Source of the DNA: Actinomadura rubrisoli
GTDB lineage: Bacteria > Actinomycetota > Actinomycetes > Streptosporangiales > Streptosporangiaceae
DNA: 42,714 bases
Assembly (NCBI RefSeq): GCF_004349215.1
Contig: NZ_SMKU01000037.1
Span: 1-42,714 of the forward strand
Direction: 5' to 3'
Below, piece after piece: positions 35,827 to 42,714 of this stretch (the first letter of the stretch is position 1; each line of letters begins with the position of its first letter). Below the pieces are notes generated by a model. The model ran no database searches and was not told where the DNA came from. It saw only the letters and a program-made list of their open reading frames with translations. A program made the translations under genes and the position numbers.

Positions 35827-36450
35827 ATGGCAGCTCGGACCGGTAATGTGTCCCGTATGCCCGCCGCGAACTCCCAGCCCCGCAGGGCGCGCTCCGGCAA
35901 CCGGCGCGACGAGGCCGCGCGTCTGGCCGTGCTCCACGCGGCGGACGATCTGCTCGTCGAGCGCGGCTTCGGCAATCTGACCGTCGAGGCGATCGCGCGT
36001 CGTGCCGGGGTCGCCAAGCAGACGATCTACCGCTGGTGGCCCTCGAAGGTCGAGATCCTCCTCGACACGCTCATCGAGGACACCGAGAAGCGGCTTCCCA
36101 TGCTGACGGAGAGGACCACGGCGGAGAGCATCCGCGGCTACCTGCTCGGCTTCGCGCGATTCCTCACCGGCGACCCCGCGGGCAAGATCCTGCTCGCGCT
36201 CATCGCCGAGGCGCAGCACGATCCCGGTACGGCCGAGAGCCTCCACAAGCGTTATCTCGGTCCACGCCGTGATCAGGAACGCGACATGCTCGTGCGCGCG
36301 ATCGACGCCGGCGAGGTCTCGCCCAGGCTCGATCCCGACGCCACGATCGACGCTCTTGTCGGCCCGATCGTCTATCGCGCTCTGACGGGGTCGAGCATCC
36401 CCAGCGGTCTGGTGGACACCCTTGTCGCAGACCTGCTCCTGCCCCGCTGA
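35827..36450 (+). CDS. TetR family regulator of the adjacent SDR
   Basis: A 207-residue repressor. The HTH is unmistakable: AVLHAADDLLVERGFGNLTV, then AIARRAGVAKQTIYRWWPSKVEIL (about 35-82). The C-terminal domain (about 90-205) is of the TetR_C type, with GYLLGFARFLTGDPAGKILLALIAEAQHDP. ATG 35827 lies just after the palindromic operator; the next in-frame ATG at 35857 is a possible alternative. Autoregulation and control of the SDR are likely from the operator position. The ligand is unknown. Confidence 0.88.
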   Translation: MAARTGNVSRMPAANSQPRRARSGNRRDEAARLAVLHAADDLLVERGFGNLTVEAIARRAGVAKQTIYRWWPSKVEILLDTLIEDTEKRLPMLTERTTAESIRGYLLGFARFLTGDPAGKILLALIAEAQHDPGTAESLHKRYLGPRRDQERDMLVRAIDAGEVSPRLDPDATIDALVGPIVYRALTGSSIPSGLVDTLVADLLLPR

Positions 36451-36552
36451 GTGAACCGCTTTCCATGGTCCAGCCCAAGACATTCCTAGCGATAGTCCAA
36501 CTTCCGGTAAGTTGTCGTTTCGAGTGAATTGAGATGCCGAAGACCCCTATGC

Positions 36553-37722
36553 ATGGGAACTTCAGTATCCGTTCGAAAGACCTCGAACGCCCGACGGTTC
36601 GCCGTCGGCAGGTGCGCGACAAGCGCCCTCCTGACCGGCGTGCTCGGGCTTGCCGCGCTGCCAGGGTGCAGCGACGACAGCCATCCCGCAGGGCGGCGCG
36701 GGGCGACCGAATCCAGCGGTCACGGAGCAAATCGATTCACCGTTGCGGGGACCGGCGATTTCCTCCTGCACGAGGTCGTGACCCGGCAAGCCGCCTCGGA
36801 CGCGCGCGCTCAAGGGAAGAACGGGTTCGACTTCACTCCGATGCTCGCCCAACTCAAGCCTGTCATTAGCAAGACGGATCTGGGAATCTGCCACATCGAG
36901 ACGCCATTGGCCCCGCCCTCGGGGCCTTTTGTCGGCTACCCGGCGTTCAGTTCCCCGCCACAGATCGTGGACGCGGTACACCGGCTCGGCTACGACACCT
37001 GCTCCACGGCCTCCAACCACTCCCTCGACCAGGGAGAACCGGGCGTGCGCCGCACGATCGACGACCTGGACAAGGCGGGCATCCGGCACACCGGCACGGC
37101 CCGTGACGCGGAAGAGGCGAAGAAGATCAACATCTTGGACGTGAAAGGGGTGAAGGTCGCGCAACTCTCCTACACCTACGGCACCAACGGCATACCGAAG
37201 CCACCGGCAAAACCCTGGCTCGTGAACGACGGCCTGAACCCCGAAAGGATCATCGCCGACGCGGCGCGCGCCAAGGAGTCCGGGGCCGAAATCGTGATAC
37301 TCAGTCTCCACTGGGGAACGGAGTACCAGCACGAGGCCACGCCCGAGCAGCGCCGCCTGGCGACGACGCTGCTGCGCGCCCGCGATGTCGATCTGATCCT
37401 GGGCTGCCACGCACACGTCGTCCAGCCTTTCGAGCAGATCAACGGCAAGTGGGTCGTGTACGGCATGGGAAATCAGATCGCCAATCCGACCGCGAACTCT
37501 CGGGCCACGCACGAGGGAATCGTCGCACGGGTCACCTTCACCCGAGATTCCGGGAAGCAGTGGAAGACGCAGCCCTCCTTCGTCCCCACTCTCGTCACGC
37601 CCGGCTCCGTCAGGCTCCGCACGCTGAGCAGCAATTCACCGGACCAGGCCACAGTGAACCGCACCACGCAAGTCGTACGAAGCCTCGGATACAACGTCCC
37701 ACTCGCCCCGTCCCGGAACTAG
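36553..37722 (+). CDS. CapA family lipoprotein (poly-gamma-glutamate synthesis-like)
   Basis: A 389-residue exported lipoprotein. After an Arg-rich start, a hydrophobic segment ends in the lipobox LPGC (Cys39). The mature part has the CapA/metallophosphatase-like fold: VAGTGDFLLHE, DLGICHIETPLA (in place of the usual NLEs), STASNHSLDQG, VILSLHWGTEYQ, ILGCHAHVVQPFE and WVVYGMGNQIAN. These His, Asn and Asp positions match the usual metal site. ATG 36553 is used; a TTG 24 bases upstream is in frame, and no strong ribosome site is seen. Single CapA genes without capBC are common in actinomycetes and are not proof of polyglutamate synthesis. Confidence 0.85.
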   Translation: MGTSVSVRKTSNARRFAVGRCATSALLTGVLGLAALPGCSDDSHPAGRRGATESSGHGANRFTVAGTGDFLLHEVVTRQAASDARAQGKNGFDFTPMLAQLKPVISKTDLGICHIETPLAPPSGPFVGYPAFSSPPQIVDAVHRLGYDTCSTASNHSLDQGEPGVRRTIDDLDKAGIRHTGTARDAEEAKKINILDVKGVKVAQLSYTYGTNGIPKPPAKPWLVNDGLNPERIIADAARAKESGAEIVILSLHWGTEYQHEATPEQRRLATTLLRARDVDLILGCHAHVVQPFEQINGKWVVYGMGNQIANPTANSRATHEGIVARVTFTRDSGKQWKTQPSFVPTLVTPGSVRLRTLSSNSPDQATVNRTTQVVRSLGYNVPLAPSRN

Positions 37723-37747
37723 AAGTCATCTGGACGAGAGGTCGCGG

Positions 37748-38137
37748 CTATCGTTCGGACGGCTTCACCGTTTTGAGCAGCAGGCAGAACTCGTTGCCCT
37801 CGGGGTCGGCGAGCACCTCCCAGGGCTCCTCGCCCGTCTGCCCCACATCGGCCCTTCGGGCCCCGAGGTCGAACAGGCGCTGGAGTTCCTCGTCCTGGTC
37901 CCGGTCGACCGGGTTCACATCGAAGTGCAGGCGCAGCTTGCCCGGCGCCAGGTCGGCGGACCGGCTGAGGACCAGCGTGAGCCCGGGATTGTCCCGCTCG
38001 GTGCCGGCGGCGCCGATCTCGATGCTCCCGTCGTCCTCTGTTTCCAGGACGACGAAGCCGAGGACCTGGCACCAGAACTCCGCCAGGCGCTCGGGGTCCC
38101 GGCAATCCAGGACGAGCTCGGTTATGCGACATGCCAT
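37748..38137 (-). CDS. VOC (glyoxalase-like) superfamily protein
   Basis: A 129-residue protein of the VOC fold with two beta-alpha-beta-beta-beta modules: ITELVLDCRDPERLAEFWCQVLGF at the start, LRLHFDVNPVD in the middle, and WEVLADPEGNEFCLL at the end. The last motif is characteristic of the glyoxalase-like family. It may bind a metal or a small ligand such as an antibiotic; neighbours give no clue. It converges on the CapA gene with a 25-base gap. Confidence 0.82.
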   Translation of the reverse strand: MACRITELVLDCRDPERLAEFWCQVLGFVVLETEDDGSIEIGAAGTERDNPGLTLVLSRSADLAPGKLRLHFDVNPVDRDQDEELQRLFDLGARRADVGQTGEEPWEVLADPEGNEFCLLLKTVKPSER

Positions 38138-38201
38138 TGCGCGAGCCTACTCCGCCGTGCGCCGTCACCCGGGCGGAGACGCCTGCGGCGGAGGCCCGCG
38201 G

Positions 38202-39083
38202 TCACATCTTGGCGATGACCTTCTCGGCGAAACGCTCCATGGTGGCGATCTTGAGGGCCAGAGGGTCGGGGTGGGCGGCCTTCTCCTCGGGGGTGGCGAG
38301 CCACCAGGGGGCCGAAAGCGTGCCCTGGACGCCCCGGTCGGCCCATTTGCGGTAGAGATCGGCAGTGGGGAGCGCGCCGATGGGGGCGATGACGGCCAGA
38401 TCGTCCAAGGTCCGGCCGTGTTCGGCGAGGAAGCCGGTGAGGCGGGCGAGGAGCGCTTCGAGCTGCTCTTCGGAGTAGATGCGGTTGCCGATCCAGCCGT
38501 CGCCGACGCGGGCGGCGCGGCGGAGGGCGGCGTCGCTGTCGCCGCCGATGTAGACGGGCACCGGCTCCGCCGGGACGGGGGTGATGCTGAGGGGGCCGAA
38601 GTCGTAGAACGGGCCGTGGTGCTCGACCGTCCCGCCCTGCCAGAGGGTACGGAGCGCGGGGATCATCTCGTCGAGGCGTCGGCCGCGGGTGTGGAAGTCC
38701 TGGCCCGTCTGGAGGAACTCGTCCTTGCACCAGCCGACGCCGACGCCGAGGATCGCGCGGTCGCCGGAGAGGGCCGCGGCCGTCGACACCGCCTTGGCGA
38801 CGGTGAACAGGTCGCGGACGGGCGGGATGTAGACGTTGGTCGCGAACCTGACCCGCTCCGTCACCGACGACATCGCGCCGATCGTCACCCAGGGGTCGGG
38901 CCAGTGGGTGTCCTGGGAATAGGGCGGCGTGCCCGTCCGGGTGTAGGGGTAAGGGGTCTCGTAGTCGGCCCAGAACAAATGGTCCGACACCGTGACGACG
39001 TCATAGCCGAGCCGGTCCGCCGCACGGGCGAGGCCGGTGTACTCGCCCGTATCGGCGAACGACGCGCCGAGCCAGAATTCCAT
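38202..39083 (-). CDS. LLM class (F420-type) oxidoreductase, gene 2 of pair
   Basis: A 293-residue luciferase-like monooxygenase fold (TIM barrel). Features are GLARAADRLGYDVVTVSDHL, VRFATNVYIPPVRDLF, AKAVSTAAALSGDRAILGVGVGWCKDEF and VYIGGDSDAALRRAARVGDGWI. These match the F420-dependent LLM subgroup with a TIGR03619-like pattern. ATG 39083 overlaps the stop of the upstream LLM gene as TGATG, so it is coupled and last in a three-gene operon. Likely an F420- or flavin-dependent oxidation or reduction; the substrate is unknown. Confidence 0.86.
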   Translation of the reverse strand: MEFWLGASFADTGEYTGLARAADRLGYDVVTVSDHLFWADYETPYPYTRTGTPPYSQDTHWPDPWVTIGAMSSVTERVRFATNVYIPPVRDLFTVAKAVSTAAALSGDRAILGVGVGWCKDEFLQTGQDFHTRGRRLDEMIPALRTLWQGGTVEHHGPFYDFGPLSITPVPAEPVPVYIGGDSDAALRRAARVGDGWIGNRIYSEEQLEALLARLTGFLAEHGRTLDDLAVIAPIGALPTADLYRKWADRGVQGTLSAPWWLATPEEKAAHPDPLALKIATMERFAEKVIAKM

Positions 39084-40333
39084 CAGTCCTGGAATTCCGG
39101 GATGACCTTGGTGGCGAACATCTCCAGATTCCGCTTGACGGTGTCGAGCGGAAGGACGCCCTGCTGGCCCTGCATGAACAGGCCGAACCATTCGAGGTCG
39201 GGCATCCGGTCGAGCATGCGCTGGATGCCGCGCTTGACATCGTCCGGGGTGCCCAGGAGGGCCATCTCGACCTCGTTCATGCGCTTGAAGTCGCCCTTCT
39301 CCGGCGAGATGGGCTGGTGCCTGTCGTCCTCCTTCTTGCGCAGCACCTCCAGGTAGCCGAAGGGGCCGAAGAAGGACGCGAAGTCCTTCTGCATGCCCTT
39401 GCCGTAGGTGGCGATGGCCTCCTCGCGGGTGTCCGCCATACCGACGATCTTGAGGATGCCGGTGTGCTCGCCGAGCTTGTAGTCCTTGCCCTGGCGCCCG
39501 CATTCCTCCTGGTAGAGCTTCGCCTTGGCGGCGTGGTCGTCGGGGTTCGGGGTGAACATCCAGGGCATGATGCCCTCCTGCGCGGCCCGGATGACCGACC
39601 GGTCCGAGACGGTGAACGGCTGCCACAGCTCGGGGTGCGGGTTCTGGTAGGGCTTGGGGCAGACGGACACCTGCTGGATGATCCCGTTCTCGTCGATCTC
39701 GCCGGGGGCGCCGAACGTCTGCGTCCACTCCTGGGCGGGCCAGCCCTCGATGCCGCTGTAGGGGGCGGGGACCTCGTAGTCGAGGACGTCGCTCTTGTAG
39801 CGGAGCGAGTCCTGCGCCCACGCCATCTTCATGATCTTGAGGACCTCGCCGAACACGTCGAAGTTGCGGTCGTCGGACTTCGAGCCGTCCGAGCGGGCCG
39901 CGGCGGCGTGCCAGCGCTGCCCGAGGACGTTCATCCAGCGGTTCTGGTAGCCGCGGGCGACGCCGAGGCGCAGCCGTCCCTTGGAGAAGTGGTCGAGCAG
40001 GGCGACGTCCTCGGCGGCGCGGATCGGGTCCCAGGCGGGCAGGACGATCCCGAGCGGCGCTAGCAGGATCCGCTCGGTGCGGGCCGCGAGGTCGGTCAGG
40101 AACATCAGCGGGTTGACCGAGAACTCGAAGCCCTCCGAGTGGAAGTGGTGCTCGGTCATCATCAGGGCGTCGAAGCCGATCCGGTCCGCGTGCACCGCGA
40201 TCTCGCGGACCTCGTGCAGCAGCCGCTGGTACGACTCGACGTCCCGTCCGATCGGCCGCTTGGCCTTGGCGTTCTCCTCGGCGGCCCAGCCCGACCCGGG
40301 GATCTGCGGGTTCAGGAAGATGGAAAACTTCAC
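39083..40333 (-). CDS. LLM class flavin-dependent monooxygenase, gene 1 of pair
   Basis: A 416-residue luciferase-like protein, longer than its neighbour and closer to bacterial luciferase alpha-type flavin monooxygenases. The start (KFSIFLNPQIPG), FDALMMTEHHFHSEG, ILLAPLGIVLPAWDPIRAAEDVALLDHFSKGRLRLGVARGYQNR and a C-terminal AIATYGKGMQKDFASFF segment are visible. GTG 40333 overlaps the stop of the upstream hydrolase as GTGA. Together with the hydrolase and the second LLM protein it may form a ring- or chain-cleaving pathway (inference). Confidence 0.87.
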   Translation of the reverse strand: MKFSIFLNPQIPGSGWAAEENAKAKRPIGRDVESYQRLLHEVREIAVHADRIGFDALMMTEHHFHSEGFEFSVNPLMFLTDLAARTERILLAPLGIVLPAWDPIRAAEDVALLDHFSKGRLRLGVARGYQNRWMNVLGQRWHAAAARSDGSKSDDRNFDVFGEVLKIMKMAWAQDSLRYKSDVLDYEVPAPYSGIEGWPAQEWTQTFGAPGEIDENGIIQQVSVCPKPYQNPHPELWQPFTVSDRSVIRAAQEGIMPWMFTPNPDDHAAKAKLYQEECGRQGKDYKLGEHTGILKIVGMADTREEAIATYGKGMQKDFASFFGPFGYLEVLRKKEDDRHQPISPEKGDFKRMNEVEMALLGTPDDVKRGIQRMLDRMPDLEWFGLFMQGQQGVLPLDTVKRNLEMFATKVIPEFQD

Positions 40334-41154
40334 GCGGACTTCTCCTTGTCGAGTTCCTCGAACCAGTTCTTGACGGCGTGCAGGAATCTGTCCGGCCGCT
40401 CCTCGTGCAGCCGGTGCCCGCACTCGGGCCAGGCGACGGCCCTGGAGGCGGGATGCTCGAACAGGGCGCCCTCCCAGGACGCCCGTTCCTGGTCCGCCCA
40501 GACGGTCAGCACCGGGCAGGTGCGGGCGGCGACGCGGGCGTCGGCGGCGGGCCGGGCGCCCCAGGCGTCCGCGTCGGTGAACATCGCGGGGAACGCCTGG
40601 GCGAGCACGTGCGCGGGCGTCGCGAGGATCTTGCGGGTGTGGGAGGTGCGGACGAACTCCGGGGTGGACGCGACGTACAGCACCGGCTCCATCGCGAGGG
40701 CGGTCCCGTGGGGGTCGCGGCGCAGCCCGTCCGCCATGCCGGGGAGGAACCGGGCGATCTCCTCGGGCTGCCCGTAGCCGGGGTCGGCGCAGACGAGCGC
40801 CTCGACGCGTCCGGGATGGGCCAGGGCCAGGGCCGTCACGACCATCGCTCCCATCGAGTGGCCGAAGGCGATGACGCGCCGGACGCCGAGGTGGTCTAGG
40901 AGCCGGGCGAGGTCGGCGGCCAGGTCCTCGGGGCGGTAGCCGGACCCGGGGGCGGACGACATGCCGTGGCCGCGCAGATCGGGCGCGATCACGCGGTGCC
41001 CGGCCGCGCGCAGGCCGGCGATGTGCCACGCCCAGTCCTGGGAGTCGGCTGCGTAGCCGTGGACGAGCAGGAGCGGCGTGCCGGGGCCCGCGCCGGGCTC
41101 GGGGGCGTCGTCGGTGTAGAAGAGGCGCACGTCTCCCAGGTCGGCGACTGGCAT
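40330..41154 (-). CDS. Alpha/beta hydrolase, first gene of the LLM operon
   Basis: A 274-residue alpha/beta hydrolase. LLLVHGYAADSQDW holds the oxyanion region, GHSMG carries the nucleophile Ser100, CPVLTVWADQE the likely catalytic Asp, and CGHRLHEERPD the catalytic His. ATG 41154 follows GGAGGGG. The gene is translationally coupled to two LLM oxidoreductases. A Baeyer-Villiger-like or hydroxylation step followed by ester or C-C hydrolysis would explain the grouping, but the substrate is not evident. The divergent third LLM gene lies 143 bases away and may share control. Confidence 0.86.
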   Translation of the reverse strand: MPVADLGDVRLFYTDDAPEPGAGPGTPLLLVHGYAADSQDWAWHIAGLRAAGHRVIAPDLRGHGMSSAPGSGYRPEDLAADLARLLDHLGVRRVIAFGHSMGAMVVTALALAHPGRVEALVCADPGYGQPEEIARFLPGMADGLRRDPHGTALAMEPVLYVASTPEFVRTSHTRKILATPAHVLAQAFPAMFTDADAWGARPAADARVAARTCPVLTVWADQERASWEGALFEHPASRAVAWPECGHRLHEERPDRFLHAVKNWFEELDKEKSA

Positions 41155-41297
41155 GGGACCCCTCCCCGGACGCGGCGCGACAGACCGAACAAGCGCACGC
41201 TACCTCACATCCAAATAGCCGAGCAATCGCTTGGTTACCTCGCTAGGGTGTGACGTGCATCGCGCGGGACGGCCGGGCGGGAGAGGAGGCCGCGGGC

Positions 41298-42122
41298 ATG
41301 CGGCTGGGGATCACGATGTTCGCGACGGACCGCACGATGGAGCCGCACGCGCTCGCCCGGGAGGCGGAGGCGCGGGGCTTCTCGTCCCTCTACGTCCCCG
41401 AGCACACGCACGTCCCCGTCTCCCGGAAGACCGCCCCGCCGACCGGCGCCGAGACCCTGCCGGAGGAGTACGCGCGGACGCTCGACCCCTTCGTCGCGCT
41501 CGCCGCCGCCGCCATGGTGACCGAGCGGATCAGGCTGGGGACGGGCGTCCTGCTGCCCGCTCAGCGCGAGCCGATCGTCACGGCGAAGGCCGTCGCCACC
41601 CTCGACCGGCTCGCCGGGGGACGGTTCACGCTCGGGGTCGGCTACGGCTGGAACGCCGAGGAGGGCGCGGGCCACGGCGTCCCCTGGAAGCGGCGGCGGG
41701 CGATGGCGCGCGAGCACGTCCTGGCGATGCGCGCGCTGTGGACGCGGGACGAGGCGTCCTTCAAGGGCGAGTTCGTGGCCTTCGAGGCGAGCTGGTCATG
41801 GCCCAAGCCGACCGGGCGGGTGCCGGTGCTGCTCGGCGGCGCGCCCGGCCCCACTCTGTTCGCGCACATCGCCGAGTACGGGGACGGATGGATGCCGATC
41901 GGCGGCGCCGGGATCCGCGAGGCGCTGCCCGTCCTGCGCCGGGCCTGTGAGGACGCCGGGCGCGCGATGGTGCCGGTCGTCCCGTTCGGGACGGTTCCGA
42001 CGCGCGGGAAGCTCGGCTACTACGCCTCGCTCGGGATCGAGGAGGTCGTGCTGCGCGTGCCCGCGGACGGCCGCGACGTCGTCCTGCCGCTCCTGGACGA
42101 CTACGCGAGCGCGTACCTCTGA
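41298..42122 (+). CDS. LLM class F420-type oxidoreductase, divergent
   Basis: A 274-residue TIM-barrel LLM protein. RLGITMFATDRTMEPHALAREAEARGFSSLYVPEH, IRLGTGVLLPAQREPIVTAKAVATLDRLAGGRFTLGVGYGWNAEE and VPVLLGGAPGP are typical of the TIGR03619 F420-dependent group. ATG 41298 has AGGAGG at suitable spacing; earlier in-frame codons are unlikely. It lies divergent from the hydrolase/LLM operon, suggesting a shared pathway or regulator, although no regulator gene is present. Confidence 0.86.
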   Translation: MRLGITMFATDRTMEPHALAREAEARGFSSLYVPEHTHVPVSRKTAPPTGAETLPEEYARTLDPFVALAAAAMVTERIRLGTGVLLPAQREPIVTAKAVATLDRLAGGRFTLGVGYGWNAEEGAGHGVPWKRRRAMAREHVLAMRALWTRDEASFKGEFVAFEASWSWPKPTGRVPVLLGGAPGPTLFAHIAEYGDGWMPIGGAGIREALPVLRRACEDAGRAMVPVVPFGTVPTRGKLGYYASLGIEEVVLRVPADGRDVVLPLLDDYASAYL

Positions 42123-42132
42123 CCTTTCCAGC

Positions 42133-42160
42133 CGCCCCGGCCGATCGCGCGGCCGGGGCG
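42133..42160. terminator. Bidirectional terminator hairpin
   Basis: CGCCCCGGCC (42133-42142) pairs perfectly with GGCCGGGGCG (42151-42160) around an 8-base loop, between two convergent genes (stops at 42122 and 42166). Confidence 0.75.
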
Positions 42161-42165
42161 CCGCG

Positions 42166-42714
42166 TCAGCGGATCATGCGGAAGCAGAAGAAGGTCGGGA
42201 ACCGGTAGTACTGGCTCTTGCCCGCCTTCACCGCGCCCAGGATCAGGAACACCCACTGCCCGATGAGCAGCTCCAGGTACGGGACGATCAGCGGGATGAG
42301 GAAGGCCGGGGTGTCGGCGGCGATGGCGACCGGCACGCAGACGGCCGCCACGGCCAGCAGGTGGATCAGCAGCGTGATCTGGAAGTTCAGCGCCTGCGCC
42401 GCGTGGAAGCGGGTGAATGCCGACTCCCTCTTCTTCACGAAGTAGATGATGAGCGGCGCCAGGAAGCCGATCACGAGCATCCCGACGTAGCAGAAGATCG
42501 CCCATGTCGTGTCGTTGCCCTGGACCTGGGTGGGCGGCCCGTACGGGACGCCGGGCGGGCCGTATCCCCACTGGGGGTCGTACGGGCCGCCGCTCTGCCC
42601 GTCGTACGGTCCGCCCGGTGGCGCGCCGTAGGGAGGCTGTCCCGGAGGCTGTCCGGGAGGCGGCCCGTGGGGCTGCCCTGGCGGCTGGCCGTAGGGGACC
42701 GGATGCGGCGGGGG
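42166..42714 (-). CDS. DUF4870 membrane protein with Pro/Gly/Tyr-rich N-terminus (5' end cut by window)
   Basis: The reverse strand is open from the window edge to a TGA at 42166, giving 182 visible residues; the start lies outside. The first ~65 are low-complexity Pro-Gly-Gln-Tyr sequence (PYGQPPGQP, GGPYDGQ). A DUF4870-type domain follows: NDTTWAIFCYVG, GFLAPLIIYFVKKRES, FTRFHAAQALNFQ, then two or three more hydrophobic helices and a C-terminal basic end. Proteins of this type are small integral membrane proteins of unknown function; the disordered N-terminus is common in actinomycetes. An internal ATG at 42480 would miss the first helix and is unlikely to be the start. Confidence 0.82.
   Translation of the reverse strand, partial: PPPHPVPYGQPPGQPHGPPPGQPPGQPPYGAPPGGPYDGQSGGPYDPQWGYGPPGVPYGPPTQVQGNDTTWAIFCYVGMLVIGFLAPLIIYFVKKRESAFTRFHAAQALNFQITLLIHLLAVAAVCVPVAIAADTPAFLIPLIVPYLELLIGQWVFLILGAVKAGKSQYYRFPTFFCFRMIR

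Noticed and set aside
34890..35846. Plus-strand frame opposite the SDR gene
   Set aside because: It is an antisense shadow of the SDR, which has intact GASRGLG and YxxxK motifs on the minus strand.
39083..41029. A 648-codon fusion of hydrolase region and LLM protein
   Set aside because: The N-terminal part is an out-of-frame reading of the alpha/beta hydrolase gene; the LLM protein starts at GTG 40333.

Overview
The window is a chromosomal segment of a high-GC actinomycete. The evidence is the strong G/C third-position bias, frequent GTG starts, four-base start/stop overlaps, the gene order dxr - site-2 protease - ispG - GNAT that is also found in mycobacteria, several luciferase-like (F420/FMN type) oxidoreductases, and many exported proteins. 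The overall look fits a Thermomonosporaceae/Streptosporangiales-type organism, but that placement is inference. No tRNA, rRNA or CRISPR array was seen.

Left part (1-8700): a truncated PucR-type regulator faces a class III aminotransferase and a methylmalonate-semialdehyde dehydrogenase (amino-acid or pyrimidine-derived semialdehyde catabolism). Next come a GT-C-type membrane glycosyltransferase, a small conserved hypothetical gene and an orphan solute-binding lipoprotein. Between 7928 and 8483 lies a dispersed repeat in two full copies plus a fragment. Its hairpin stems differ in sequence but keep base pairing, while the loops are conserved. The second copy has become the C-terminal coding end of a small four-cysteine protein.

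Centre (8865-20308): an orphan histidine kinase, then the isoprenoid block dxr - rip - ispG. Three tandem exported alpha/beta-hydrolase peptidases follow, and then the GNAT gene that directly follows ispG in mycobacteria, so the peptidases look like an insertion into an old gene order.

Right centre (20394-32248): two tandem HTH proteins sharing an uncharacterised C-terminal domain, a HipA-like kinase coupled to a DUF3037 gene, a cyclase/formamidase, a divergent DHA2 efflux pump and TetR regulator, and a three-gene minus-strand operon with an exported dimethylformamidase-like protein, an MFS transporter and a beta-propeller-like anchored protein.

Accessory island (about 32250-34900): lower GC and decayed, with an IS701-like transposase remnant, a short tandem repeat, a frameshifted remnant that may be a terpene synthase, and an intact cytochrome P450.

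Right end (35088-42714): an SDR/TetR divergent pair with a clear 25-bp operator, a CapA-like lipoprotein, a VOC protein, a translationally coupled operon of an alpha/beta hydrolase and two luciferase-like oxidoreductases facing a third one, and a truncated DUF4870 membrane protein.
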